The notes: generated by a model from the sequence alone, not told the origin. Counted from the stretch's first letter, positions 19,881-28,002 are shown. The stretch: 44,888 bases of DNA from Cyanobacteriota bacterium (GCA_019752015.1 JAIEMQ010000047.1:1-44888); one strand, 5' to 3'. Numbers and translations are program-made.

Positions 19881-19930
19881 CAGCAGCACGGACGGAAACC
19901 GTCGAAGTCGTCCAGGGCAAAGAAGCGTAA
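19881..19930 (+). pseudogene. Duplicated 3' end of the GT2 gene
   Basis: These 50 bases match 18147-18197, the last 17 codons of the GT2 glycosyltransferase, including GGAAACCGTCGAAGTCGTCC and a stop (TAA instead of TGA). One C is missing, which breaks the frame of the conserved ETVEVVQGKEA tail. No similarity is seen before CAGCAG. The rest of the 19793-20007 spacer holds no other gene that I can see. It is a scar of a duplication or a replaced gene. Confidence 0.8.
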
Positions 19931-20007
19931 CGATCGCAACCGCTGTGCTTGCGGTCGGATCCACCGGCCTGTAGTATCCAGGCGACCGCAAGTCGAAAGG
20001 CAGCAAG

Positions 20008-21633
20008 ATGAACATTCGCCGCGTCACTATGTTTCTAGCGCTCGCGCTGGCCCTCGCGAGCGGCTTCTCCACGACCAACGCGCAGCAATCCTCGACGCAA
20101 ACGCGCCTGGGCCGGCCCCATCAACCCGATCGTCGGATTCGCGACCATCGGGTCATGGTGTGCCATGCCGCCCGAGAAGGGAAGGGTGGCGTCAGCAGGC
20201 TCATTCTGTTGCCGGCGCTTAAGGGGCACATGAAGCACAATGACTGCCGTCTCGATGCGAGCGATCCGGTCGGCGCCGCCTGCGATCCTTCGGATTCGGA
20301 CGGTGACGGGTTCTGCGGCGTGGAGTGCGATCCGGTCACACAGGTGTGCCCCGGCTCGCAAAAGTGCGGCGATGGCGCCGGGCCGAGAGGCGCTGACGTG
20401 CAGTGCTCGTGCGGCGACACGGTCGTGACGAACACGACTCTGGATTTCGCTGTCGATCCGGTCACCAACACGGTCTGCACCAGTGACGGTCTCGCACTCG
20501 CTGCGGGAGTGCAGCTCAACTTGAATGGCAACACGATCGCCGGCAGCGACACTGGCAATGGTCTGTCCGTGGCGAGCGGGGGCGCGATACAGAACGGGAC
20601 GGTGCGAGGCTTCGGCGTCGGCATCTGGATCGGGACGGGAGCTCCCGGCAGCACCACCGTCTCGAGCACGGTGATCGAGAGCAACGCCGGCGCGGGTGTC
20701 CTCGTCGCTAATGAGAATTCAGCGAGCCGGGCGGTCCTCAGCCAGGTGACGGTGCAAAGCAATGGCGGCGACGGTATCCATGTGCGCGGCGCGCCGGGGC
20801 TGGCGAATCTCGACGACGGCACGCAGCAGCTGCCCATCGCTGACTACGGCTTCAGGGTCGAGCGGTCGATCATTGCCAACAACACGGCGAACGGCATTCA
20901 CCTCGGCGATACCACAGAGGTTGCCGATGTTTCCGCGATGGTCGGCGGATCAGAGTCGAGCAACGACATCCACGGCAATGGCGGTGTCGGGATATTGGTG
21001 GAGCAGGAGTCGGGCCTGCCTCCGGGCGCCGATTGCGGCGCGTCGGCCGCCCAGCCGGGCTGCACCGGCGCGACCATTGCCGGCAATGTGATTTACGACA
21101 ATATGGGTGCCGGCGTTGAGCTTCGCTCGGGCTTCATCATTCCACTGTACGTCGCCGGCGCGATCGAGTATGGCCTCGGGTTCGTTTCCAACGAAGTCAA
21201 CGGCAACGGCATGGCCGGGCCCGGATGCCTGGCCGCGCAAAGCGTGGCCGACATCACGGTGACCGGCCCCGTGGGACTGAGTAGTGCCGTATGCGGCTCC
21301 GCGGAGACCAATCCCTCTGCCTGCCAGGCGTTGAATACGCCTGTCAACCAGCACTGCGTTTATACCGGGACGAGCTGCGTCGTGGCGTGGGATCTTCGTG
21401 GCGACACTTCCACTATGTGCAACAACAACCTGCTGAATGCGGTGTTCGACTACAACACCTCGGACGCTGGGAATTTCAACTCGGTGGGCCTGCGCGCGAT
21501 CAATGACTCGGTCGTCTGGGCAGATAACAACGTGTGGCGATCCTCGGATACGACACAGAATTACTCGGCAGCTCCCGGCTCGTTCATCAAAGCCAATCTG
21601 ATCTGTTCCACGAGGGGCACCTGCATGCGCTAG
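20008..21633 (+). CDS. Secreted right-handed beta-helix protein
   Basis: A 541-residue secreted protein. Residues 1-26 are a signal peptide ending TNAQQ. An N-terminal part contains VMVCHAAREGKGG...LKGHMKHNDC, which resembles the short CH(x)n...HxxHxD module seen in many secreted bacterial proteins, followed by a Cys-rich DSDGDGFCGVECDPVTQVCPG segment. From about residue 150 the sequence is a parallel beta-helix (PbH1-type coils): LNLNGNTIAG, IQNGTVRGFGVGIWI, VIESNAGAGVLVANEN, IIANNTANGIHLGD, NDIHGNGGVGILVE, NVIYDNMGAGVEL. Such proteins bind or cut polysaccharides, but I see no lyase active site, so a structural or carbohydrate-binding role is as likely. ATG 20008 follows AAGGCAGCAAG. It ends 25 bases before the convergent vapC. 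Confidence 0.8.
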   Translation: MNIRRVTMFLALALALASGFSTTNAQQSSTQTRLGRPHQPDRRIRDHRVMVCHAAREGKGGVSRLILLPALKGHMKHNDCRLDASDPVGAACDPSDSDGDGFCGVECDPVTQVCPGSQKCGDGAGPRGADVQCSCGDTVVTNTTLDFAVDPVTNTVCTSDGLALAAGVQLNLNGNTIAGSDTGNGLSVASGGAIQNGTVRGFGVGIWIGTGAPGSTTVSSTVIESNAGAGVLVANENSASRAVLSQVTVQSNGGDGIHVRGAPGLANLDDGTQQLPIADYGFRVERSIIANNTANGIHLGDTTEVADVSAMVGGSESSNDIHGNGGVGILVEQESGLPPGADCGASAAQPGCTGATIAGNVIYDNMGAGVELRSGFIIPLYVAGAIEYGLGFVSNEVNGNGMAGPGCLAAQSVADITVTGPVGLSSAVCGSAETNPSACQALNTPVNQHCVYTGTSCVVAWDLRGDTSTMCNNNLLNAVFDYNTSDAGNFNSVGLRAINDSVVWADNNVWRSSDTTQNYSAAPGSFIKANLICSTRGTCMR

Positions 21634-21658
21634 CGGCAACGCGGGGACCGCGCCATCG

Positions 21659-22045
21659 TCAAGCGCTGAATCGGCCGACGAGGTTCAGCGATTCCATCCG
21701 CGCGAAATCAGAATCGGCGGACCAGACCAGTCCGCCGATCTCCTGCGTCAACACGCCGATCAGCAAGTCGCCAACCGTGAAGGCCGCGCCGGCGCGCGAG
21801 GCCGTCGCCGTCCACTCGTCGATCGTTCGCCACGACTCGTCCGACGGGTAGAGCAGCGGGACGCTTTTCAATGCCTTGATGAGCTTCTTTCGATCGGCGG
21901 TTTTGGCCCCCATCAGCAGCTCGCTTCTGACGACGACCGGCAAGGCGACTTCATCCGCATCGAGCAGCGATCGCAGCACGATCGCCTCCGGCCCTCCGGC
22001 CGACCGCAACGCGCGAATCCAAATCGACGTATCGACGGCGATCAC
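21659..22045 (-). CDS. vapC: PIN-domain toxin VapC
   Basis: A 128-residue PIN-domain ribonuclease, the toxin of a type II toxin-antitoxin pair. The acidic metal-binding residues are present: Asp5 (VDTSIWI), Glu42 (SELLMGA), Asp93 (TVGDLLIG) and Asp111/Asp113 (ADSDF). VapC toxins cut specific tRNAs or rRNA in the cytoplasm; the target here is unknown. The GTG start (22045) overlaps the vapB stop as GTGA, so toxin translation depends on antitoxin translation. All key residues are intact, so the toxin is probably active. Confidence 0.93.
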   Translation of the reverse strand: MIAVDTSIWIRALRSAGGPEAIVLRSLLDADEVALPVVVRSELLMGAKTADRKKLIKALKSVPLLYPSDESWRTIDEWTATASRAGAAFTVGDLLIGVLTQEIGGLVWSADSDFARMESLNLVGRFSA

Positions 22046-22245
22046 GACCGCACGCGACGGCCACGTACCTTGTCCATGTCCAGCTCGATGTGGACCTTCC
22101 CGAACAGATCCGTCAACCTCTTGCCGTATCCGCGCCGGATGACTTCTTTCAGCGCGTACACGACGGTGTCGGTCTTGGATTTGAAGCCCAACACATCACG
22201 TGCTTCATCGATCAATTCCTCAGGCAAATCCAGGGTCGTGCGCAT
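22042..22245 (-). CDS. vapB: Antitoxin VapB
   Basis: A 67-residue antitoxin. The N-terminal MRTTLDLPEELIDEARDVLG is a ribbon-helix-helix-type DNA-binding start, followed by TDTVVYALKEVIRRG. The C-terminal tail (DLFGKVHIELDMDKVRGRR) should wrap over the VapC active site. It is expected to repress its own promoter together with VapC. ATG 22245 lies 6 bases after the -10-like TACCGT and has no ribosome site, which points to a leaderless message. The A+T content of the promoter region is well above the local average, as is common for transferred toxin-antitoxin modules. Confidence 0.92.
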   Translation of the reverse strand: MRTTLDLPEELIDEARDVLGFKSKTDTVVYALKEVIRRGYGKRLTDLFGKVHIELDMDKVRGRRVRS

Positions 22246-22251
22246 ATGAAC

Positions 22252-22280
22252 ACGGTAAAAGATATGCTTTTAGATGTCAA
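22252..22280 (-). promoter_or_regulatory. vapBC promoter with palindromic operator
   Basis: On the minus strand a consensus -35 TTGACA (22280-22275) is followed after 17 bases by TACCGT (22257-22252). The spacer holds a perfect palindrome, TAAAAG-ATATG-CTTTTA (22256-22272), lying between and touching the -10. This is the expected place for binding by the VapBC complex and hence autorepression. Confidence 0.6.
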
Positions 22281-22336
22281 GACAGCATTTCTGTATGCAG
22301 GCAGTTCGCCCCTCCGGCGGTGCAGAATGTCTAGCC

Positions 22337-22459
22337 ATGAAAACCGTGCTTGGTGTGTTCGGCGTCGTCATCGCCGGCGTGCTGGTCTACGCCGTGCAGC
22401 CCGCCGACGTGAACTGGGCGATCAACGGTAGTATCGTCGCCTTCGCTTTACCGAACTGA
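22337..22459 (+). CDS. Possible small membrane peptide, 40 aa
   Basis: An ATG at 22337 opens 40 codons: MKTVLGVFGVVIAGVLVYAV, then a short polar stretch and SIVAFALPN. It would be a single-span membrane peptide. It ends 7 bases before the ATG of the Tricorn-like protease, and its stop overlaps that gene's ribosome site GAGG, so it could act as a leader. No family is recognised, and it may be only the chance reading of a promoter region (GTAGTATC lies near its end). Confidence 0.3.
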   Translation: MKTVLGVFGVVIAGVLVYAVQPADVNWAINGSIVAFALPN

Positions 22460-22466
22460 GGTACCC

Positions 22467-25400
22467 ATGAACCGCCGCTTCCTGTTCTCCTGGCTGCTGA
22501 GCTTCGTAGTCGTTGCCGCCGCGTCCGCGGCGCCGATCAAACTCGCGCGGCATCCCGATTATCACGCCGGCAAGATCGTCTTCAGCTACTTCGGCGATCT
22601 CTGGATCGCGAACGAAGACGGCAGCGGTGCGCGCCGCATCACCGATCACACCGCGCGCGACATCTATCCGCGCTTCTCGCCGGACGGAAAATGGATCGCG
22701 TTCTCGTCGAATCGCTACGGCAACAACGACGTGTTCATCATTCCGACCGACGGCGGCACGGCGAAGCAGCTGACCTATCACAGCGGCAACGACGAAGTGG
22801 TGGGCTGGACGCGGGATAGCAGGAGCGTGGTGTTCCGCGCGCCGCGCGGGCTCGGCGCGTTTCCCAACGTCGCCACGCTGCACACCGTTGCGGTCGATGG
22901 CGGCATGGAGCAGCCGTTGCCGACCGACTGGGGCTGGTCGGGATCGTTTTCGCCCGACGGCAAGTCGCTCGTCTTCAACCGTCATCCGTCGACGTGGTCG
23001 CGCCGCCACTATCGCGGCAGCTACGCCGCCGATTTGTGGATCACCAATCTCGCCGACAAGACCTACACGCGGCTGCTGCCGGATGAGAAATACAACCGCT
23101 ACTGGCCGATGTGGGGCGCCGACGACAACATTTATTTCGTCGGCGATCCCCTGCCGAACGAGAAGAACGTGAAGCCGGGAAGTCCGGACGTGCGCTTGAG
23201 CGTGAACAACATCTACCGCATCTCCGCGAAGGGCGGCCCGCCGGTGCAGGTGACCAAGCACGCGGACGGCAGCCTGTTCTGGCCGTCGATGTCGAGCGAC
23301 GGCAAGACGATCGTCTACGAAGACGACTTCGGCATCTGGAAACTCGATGTCGCGAGCGGGCGCACCAGCGAAATCAAGATCGAGCTCGGCACCGACTACA
23401 AGGACAACCAGATCGAATTCGCCACGGTCAGCGATGAGGTCGACGCGTTCGACATTTCGCCGTCGGGCCGCCGCGCGGCGATTTCCGCCCGCGGCCAGAT
23501 CCTGACCATCGCGACCGATCGCGGCGACATCACGCGCGTCAATCCCGATCGCATGGCGTCGCGCAGCCAGACGCCGAAGTGGTCGGCCGACGGCAAGTAC
23601 ATCGCGTTCGTGTCGGATCGCTCCGGGCGCGATGAAATCTGGATCTCCGATCCCGAAGGCCGCACCCCGAAAAAGATCACCGATCTCGACAACGAGAAGG
23701 TCGCGCCGATCTGGTCGCCGGACTCGAAGTCGCTGCTCTACATCGCCGGCGGCAAGCAGCTGTACAACTACACCGTTGACGACGGCAAGACCACGGTCGT
23801 CACGAAGAACGACATCGGCCGCATCGGATCGGTGGCAGTGTCGCCGGACAGCAAATGGATCACCGTGGCGAAGCAGGATCGCACGCTGCGCTCGCACATC
23901 TACATCCTGCCAATCGGCGGCGGCGAGGAACGGCACATCTCGGACGATGCGTTGATGTTCGCGGAGAACGAAGCCGTCTGGACGGCGGACGGGCAGTACA
24001 TCCTGTTCACCTCGACGGAAGGCTTCAGCAACGGCATTGCGACGCAGGGCGGCATTACCGCGTCGACGGAGCTGTGGGTGCTGGCGTTGCGCGACCGCGA
24101 TCGCGATCCCGGCAACCGCGACATCGACAACGAGGCGCAGGGACTCGCGGCGCAGGCCGAGGCGCGCCGCAACACCGCCGGCGGTACCACGACGCCGGTC
24201 GTGCAGATCGACTGGAGCGGACTGCCACGCCGCGCGAAGCAGTTGACGGTGCCCGGCAACAACATCGGCTCCCTGACGCCGGGTGAGGAAGGCGCGTTCG
24301 TCGCGTTGACGATTGGGCAGCGCGCCGCCGGCGGTGGCGGCGGCCAGGGCGGCGGCGCTGGTGACATGTATGTCATCAACGTCGAGAGCGGGCAGCTGAC
24401 GCGCGTGCCGCGCGCGCCGCAGAACACCGACGCGGGCGCCGGCAATCAGGGCGGTGGCGGCGGCGGATTCGGCGCTGGTCCCGATTTCGTGTTCGCGCGC
24501 GACGGCCGCACGCTGTATTTCCGATCCGGCAACGGCGAAAACAGCGCGCTCTACGCAGCCACGATCAATCTGCAGCAGGCCAGCCAGAATCCGCGCGCCG
24601 GTGGCGGGCGTGGAAACATTGAAGAGCCGACCGGCGCGAATGCGACCGCCCGCAAGGTGACCTACACGGCGAACCTCGAGATCGATCACAAGGCGCTGCG
24701 CGCGCAGATCTTCAACGAAGGCTGGCGCATCATGAAGAACCGTTTCTACGACGCCAACATGCACGGCACGCCGTGGAACGAGATGCGATCGATCTACGCG
24801 CCGCTGCTCGAGAACCTGGTGGACGACGAGGAGCTGCACGTCGTGATGATGATGATGATCGGCCGGCTCAACGCGTCGCACACGGGCGTCGCCGGGCCGG
24901 CGGGCAACAATCGCGGCAACGCGCAGACGCGCTATCCGGGATTCGATCTGGTCGCCGATGCGTCGGGGTATTACAAGGTCGGGCGCCTCTACAAGGACGG
25001 CCCCGCCGGCAAGGACTACCTGAAGATCAAGGAGGGGCAGTTCATCATTGCCCTCGACGATCGCGAGCTGAAGACCACCGACAATTACTGGCAGCGGTTC
25101 ACGTATCCGCTCGGGCAGAAATTCCATTTCCTGTTGAACGACAAGCCGACGCGCGCCGGCGCGTGGGAAGTGACGATCACGCCGGTCACGAACCAGGCGT
25201 TCGCCGATCTGCAGTACGACCGCTGGGTCGCCGATCGCGGCGAGATCGTCGCCAAGGCGAGCAACGGCGAGATCGGTTACCTGCATATCCGCGCCATGGA
25301 CGCGCCGTCATTGCGTCGCTTCCAGCTCGATCTCGCCTCCAACCGCACCAAGAAGGCGCTGGTGATCGATCAACGCTTCAACGGCGGCGGCGGCATCGAT

Positions 25401-25841
25401 CAGGAGCTGCTCGGCATCCTGTCGGGCCGTCGCTACCAGTACACGCAGGGCCGCGATGCCGGCTTCGAGCAGCCGCGTCCGCAGAATTTCTACGGACCGA
25501 TGGTGGTGATGCAGAACGAGCGCTCGGCGTCGGACGCCGAAATGTTCCCGGCCGGCTTCAAGGCGCTCGGCCTCGGCAAGACGGTCGGCGTGCCGACGAT
25601 GGGCGCGGTGATCGGGACGGGATCGTACACGCTGCTCGACGGCTCGACGATCCGCACGCCGGGCAGCGGCGTGTGGACGTCGGAGGGCATCAACATGGAG
25701 AACTACGGCGTGCCGCCGGATGTCTTCGTGGACAACCTGCCGGCGGATTTCTTCAGAGGCCGCGATGCGCAGCTGGAGAAGGCGGTCGAGGTGCTGAAGG
25801 AGCAGCTCGCGAAGCCGCGCACGTCAACGCAGCAGCAGTAA
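22467..25841 (+). CDS. Tricorn-type S41 serine protease, exported
   Basis: A 1,124-residue Tricorn protease homologue. Residues 1-22 form a signal peptide, unlike archaeal Tricorn, so it works in the periplasm or outside. Two WD40/PD40 propellers follow (about 25-620; blades such as DIYPRFSPDGKWIAFSSNRYGNNDVFIIPTDGG and TPKWSADGKYIAFVSDRSGRDEIWI), interrupted by Gly-rich loops (GGGGGQGGGAG, about 620-690). The C1 helical domain, a PDZ domain (about 850-910) and the S41 catalytic domain close the protein. The active-site tetrad is complete: Ser804-His805 (NASHTG), Ser1022 (RSASDAE) and Glu1078 (MENYGVPPD), with spacing close to that of Tricorn (745/746, 965, 1023). ATG 22467 follows GAGGTACCC. 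It probably degrades peptides for nutrition. Ends at a terminator. Confidence 0.93.
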   Translation: MNRRFLFSWLLSFVVVAAASAAPIKLARHPDYHAGKIVFSYFGDLWIANEDGSGARRITDHTARDIYPRFSPDGKWIAFSSNRYGNNDVFIIPTDGGTAKQLTYHSGNDEVVGWTRDSRSVVFRAPRGLGAFPNVATLHTVAVDGGMEQPLPTDWGWSGSFSPDGKSLVFNRHPSTWSRRHYRGSYAADLWITNLADKTYTRLLPDEKYNRYWPMWGADDNIYFVGDPLPNEKNVKPGSPDVRLSVNNIYRISAKGGPPVQVTKHADGSLFWPSMSSDGKTIVYEDDFGIWKLDVASGRTSEIKIELGTDYKDNQIEFATVSDEVDAFDISPSGRRAAISARGQILTIATDRGDITRVNPDRMASRSQTPKWSADGKYIAFVSDRSGRDEIWISDPEGRTPKKITDLDNEKVAPIWSPDSKSLLYIAGGKQLYNYTVDDGKTTVVTKNDIGRIGSVAVSPDSKWITVAKQDRTLRSHIYILPIGGGEERHISDDALMFAENEAVWTADGQYILFTSTEGFSNGIATQGGITASTELWVLALRDRDRDPGNRDIDNEAQGLAAQAEARRNTAGGTTTPVVQIDWSGLPRRAKQLTVPGNNIGSLTPGEEGAFVALTIGQRAAGGGGGQGGGAGDMYVINVESGQLTRVPRAPQNTDAGAGNQGGGGGGFGAGPDFVFARDGRTLYFRSGNGENSALYAATINLQQASQNPRAGGGRGNIEEPTGANATARKVTYTANLEIDHKALRAQIFNEGWRIMKNRFYDANMHGTPWNEMRSIYAPLLENLVDDEELHVVMMMMIGRLNASHTGVAGPAGNNRGNAQTRYPGFDLVADASGYYKVGRLYKDGPAGKDYLKIKEGQFIIALDDRELKTTDNYWQRFTYPLGQKFHFLLNDKPTRAGAWEVTITPVTNQAFADLQYDRWVADRGEIVAKASNGEIGYLHIRAMDAPSLRRFQLDLASNRTKKALVIDQRFNGGGGIDQELLGILSGRRYQYTQGRDAGFEQPRPQNFYGPMVVMQNERSASDAEMFPAGFKALGLGKTVGVPTMGAVIGTGSYTLLDGSTIRTPGSGVWTSEGINMENYGVPPDVFVDNLPADFFRGRDAQLEKAVEVLKEQLAKPRTSTQQQ

Positions 25842-25861
25842 GGCCCTCAGACTATGGGTGA

Positions 25862-25889
25862 AGGCCACCCCTTCTTTGGGGCGCGGCCT
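25862..25889. terminator. Bidirectional terminator hairpin
   Basis: AGGCC-A-CCCC (25862-25871) pairs with GGGG-CGC-GGCCT (25878-25889) around the loop TTCTTT. It lies between the stops of the convergent Tricorn-like and SnoaL-like genes and can serve both. There is no long T run on either side. Confidence 0.55.
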
Positions 25890-25905
25890 ACTTGTGACAT
25901 GAGCG

Positions 25906-26322
25906 TTAGATGCGAGCGGCAGCCGCTTTCAGCTCGGCGGCCAATGCCGCGGTGTCGATGTACTCCTCAAACGCCGCGACCTTTCCGTCGCGGATCGTAA
26001 AGACGTGGCACCAGCCCTCAGTCAGGCTTTGGCCTGACCCGCCCTTGACCTTGTAACGTTCGATGCCGAGCACGACGACGCGATCGCCATCAGCCAGAAA
26101 TGTCTGCGGCTCGAACTGCTCGAACTCGATCAGCTCGTTCAAGAGACGAAAGAATTCGCCTACTTCCGCGTGACCGCGCCGTTGGCCTGCCGTCGGAAGG
26201 TCGGCAGCCCCCGGCGTCGTCCACTCGATGCCGGCATCAAGTACGGACAGCAGCCCCGGAATGTCACCCCGCCCGAACGCCGCGTAGCCCGCTTTTGCAA
26301 GCTCGATGTTTTGCTGACTCAT
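25906..26322 (-). CDS. SnoaL-like (NTF2-fold) protein
   Basis: A 138-residue protein of the NTF2/SnoaL superfamily, a cone-shaped fold that binds small ligands. Typical features are NIELAKAGYAAFGRGDIPGLLSVLDAGIEWTTPG at the N-terminus, the central HAEVGEFFRLLNELIEF helix and the strands VVVLGIERYKVKGGSG and HVFTIRDGKVAAFEEYIDTAAL. Close relatives are annotated as ketosteroid isomerase-related proteins; substrate and reaction cannot be inferred. ATG 26322 has a good AGGAGG ribosome site 6 bases upstream. Monocistronic, convergent with the protease gene. Confidence 0.85.
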   Translation of the reverse strand: MSQQNIELAKAGYAAFGRGDIPGLLSVLDAGIEWTTPGAADLPTAGQRRGHAEVGEFFRLLNELIEFEQFEPQTFLADGDRVVVLGIERYKVKGGSGQSLTEGWCHVFTIRDGKVAAFEEYIDTAALAAELKAAAARI

Positions 26323-26355
26323 GGGAGCCTCCTGGAAGGCGGCGATAATAGCGCA

Positions 26356-26714
26356 CTATCGTCCGAGGCGATACAGCGTTGTCTCTGTTCGCAGAAAGAT
26401 CGTGTCCGGGGCGAGCGCAGGTGATGCGAAGCTCATCCCATCCACGCTGTTGTTGGACAGCTCGACGTACTTGTCGCCAGGTCGTCGGTAACTGTCGGTC
26501 GAAAATGCCGGCGCCTGCGGGGCCGAAACTGCGGCCAGGCCACAGATGGCTCGGAGCCCAACACCAGGGCCGCAGATGGCACAGACGCCAACACCAGGGC
26601 CGCAGATGGCACAGACGCCAACACCAGGGCCGCAGATGGCACAGACGCCAACACCAGGGCCACAGATGGCACAGATAGCATAGAGGAAATCAACACTAAA
26701 ACCAGACGGCGCAT
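26356..26714 (-). pseudogene. Gutted PQQ-like beta-propeller gene
   Basis: On the minus strand an ATG at 26714 starts a signal peptide (MRRLVLVLISSML), which runs into repeated ten-residue units of type SVPSAALVLA and then WPQFR, the usual first motif of secreted PQQ-like propeller proteins (WPQFRGP). There the frame shifts by one, and the sequence continues APQAPAFS, GDKYVELSNNSVDG and FASPALAPDTIFLRTETTLYRLGR to a stop at 26356. The last part matches the closing blade of the same family (ASPAxxxxxxFIRTxxxLYxIG). About 350 or more residues of propeller between the two ends are missing. It is a deletion remnant with an expanded signal peptide. Confidence 0.7.
26541..26676. repeat. 30-bp minisatellite, about 4.5 copies
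   Basis: Units start at 26541, 26571, 26601, 26631 and 26661 (partial). The three covering 26571-26660 are identical; the first differs at several positions and the last is cut short. The unit contains CAGATGGCACAGACGCCAAC. Thirty bases keep the frame, so in the broken propeller gene each unit adds ten residues to the hydrophobic leader. Confidence 0.92.
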
Positions 26715-26766
26715 GGATTGAAGCTAACATACGGGTTGCGGCTGGGCTAAATCTTGTGACGACCGC

Positions 26767-26794
26767 GGTTCCCGGCTCCCGGTTCCCGGCTCCC
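26767..26794. repeat. Heptamer array upstream of citrate synthase
   Basis: Four units of the 7-base motif GGYTCCC (alternating T and C at position 3) lie head to tail and end 6 bases before the citrate synthase -10. The same motif occurs as four units at 39780-39807. Confidence 0.85.
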
Positions 26795-26800
26795 GAAAGA

Positions 26801-26806
26801 TACAAT
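26801..26806 (+). promoter_or_regulatory. Candidate -10 of citrate synthase gene
   Basis: TACAAT at 26801-26806 is followed by 9 bases and the ATG at 26816. No Shine-Dalgarno sequence fits in that gap, so transcription would begin at or just before the start codon. The -35 region falls inside the heptamer array (26777-26783), which has no recognisable -35. Confidence 0.45.
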
Positions 26807-26815
26807 TCCCTTGAT

Positions 26816-27958
26816 ATGGCCACGGCAGCGGAAAAACCGAAGGGCGGACTCGAAGACGTCGTTGCGACGTCGTCGCGCATTTGTTTCCTCGATGGCGATC
26901 GAGGCGTGCTCGCGTATTGCGGGCACGACATCCACGATCTCGCGCGCAATGCGACGTTCGAGGAGACGTGCTATTTGCTGTGGCACGGCCGACTGCCGAA
27001 TCGCGCCGAGCTCGGCGATCTGCAATCGCAGCTGGCGGCCGCGCGGCCGTTGCCTGAGCCGATTCTCCGGCTGATGAAGATGCTGCCGCCGTCCGACGGC
27101 ATGGACGCGCTGCGCACGCTCACTTCGGCGCTCGGTCATTACGATCAGGACGCGCACGATAATTCGCTGCAGGCGTCATATCGCAAGGCGGTTCGCCTGA
27201 CGGGCCAGCTTGCCAGCATTGTCGCCACGTGGGGACGGATGCAGGAGGGCGGCGGACCAATCGCGCCCGATCCGGCAATGGGGCACGCCGCCAATTTTCT
27301 CTACATGCTGTTTGGGCGGCGTCCGAATCCGACCGAGATTCGCGCCATGGACATCGCGCTGACGCTGCACGCCGATCACGAGCTCAACGCGTCGACGTTT
27401 GCCGCGCGCGTCGCGGCGGCGACGCTCACCGACATGCATTCGGCGATCGTCGCCGGCATCGGCACGCTGAAAGGGCCGCTGCACGGCGGCGCCAACTCCG
27501 AAGTAATGAAGATGCTGATCGAGATCGGCCAGGACGCGCCGGCCGAGCGCATCGACGCGTACATCAAGGGCAAGCTGGCGCGCAAAGAGAAGATCTCCGG
27601 CTTCGGCCACCGCGTCTACAACACCGAGGATCCGCGCGCGACCCACCTGCGCAAGATGTCGAAGGAGCTCGGGCAGAAGGCGGGCAACACCAAGTGGTAC
27701 GAGATGAGCGAGCGCATCGAGGCGCTGATCAAGTCGGAGAAGAAGCTGTTTCCGAACGTCGACTTCTATTCCGCGTCGACGTATTACACGATGGGGATCG
27801 CGATCGATCTCTACACGCCGATCTTCGCGGTCAGCCGCATCAGCGGCTGGACGGCGCACGTCCTCGAGCAGCTTGCCAATAACCGCCTGATTCGCCCGCG
27901 CGCCGACTACATCGGGCCGTCGTATCCGCAGAACTGGATCCCCCTGGACCAGCGGTAA
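26816..27958 (+). CDS. gltA: Citrate synthase
   Basis: A 380-residue citrate synthase condensing oxaloacetate and acetyl-CoA at the entry of the TCA cycle. The three catalytic residues are present: His223 (GPLHGGANSEV), His265 (GFGHRVYNTEDPR) and Asp316 (FYSAS preceded by VD). The length and the N-terminus (GGLEDVVATSSRICFLDGDRGVLAYCGHDI) fit the short, dimeric citrate/2-methylcitrate synthase type without the NADH-sensing N-domain of E. coli GltA; a 2-methylcitrate synthase cannot be excluded from sequence alone, but no prpB or prpD neighbours are seen. I choose ATG 26816; the frame is open to 26756 but only through heptamer repeat. Forty-four bases separate it from the TPR gene. Confidence 0.95.
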   Translation: MATAAEKPKGGLEDVVATSSRICFLDGDRGVLAYCGHDIHDLARNATFEETCYLLWHGRLPNRAELGDLQSQLAAARPLPEPILRLMKMLPPSDGMDALRTLTSALGHYDQDAHDNSLQASYRKAVRLTGQLASIVATWGRMQEGGGPIAPDPAMGHAANFLYMLFGRRPNPTEIRAMDIALTLHADHELNASTFAARVAAATLTDMHSAIVAGIGTLKGPLHGGANSEVMKMLIEIGQDAPAERIDAYIKGKLARKEKISGFGHRVYNTEDPRATHLRKMSKELGQKAGNTKWYEMSERIEALIKSEKKLFPNVDFYSASTYYTMGIAIDLYTPIFAVSRISGWTAHVLEQLANNRLIRPRADYIGPSYPQNWIPLDQR

Positions 27959-27976
27959 CGCGCGGCGCCGTTACGC

Positions 27977-27998
27977 TAGAATCGCGGGTCTAGGGAGG
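27977..27998 (+). promoter_or_regulatory. Promoter -10 and ribosome site of the TPR gene
   Basis: TAGAAT (27977-27982) precedes the ATG at 28003 by 20 bases, and GGGAGG (27993-27998) is a well-placed Shine-Dalgarno sequence. This gives the TPR gene its own promoter in addition to read-through from citrate synthase. Confidence 0.45.
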
Positions 27999-28002
27999 CA
28001 AC

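Noticed and set aside
22422-25286. A 954-codon open frame antisense to the Tricorn-like protease
   Set aside because: Composition is dominated by Arg, Ala, Val and Asp, as expected for the reverse frame of a GC-rich gene. It has no domain motif, and the sense gene has a complete catalytic tetrad and signal peptide.
26541-26676. CRISPR-like array
   Set aside because: The 30-bp units are directly adjacent without spacers, so it is a minisatellite; no cas genes are present.
26379-26678. Plus-strand open frame across the minisatellite (RRWHRRQHQG-type repeats)
   Set aside because: The minus strand gives a signal peptide, WPQFR and a propeller end at the same place, while the plus frame has no flanking motif or start signal.
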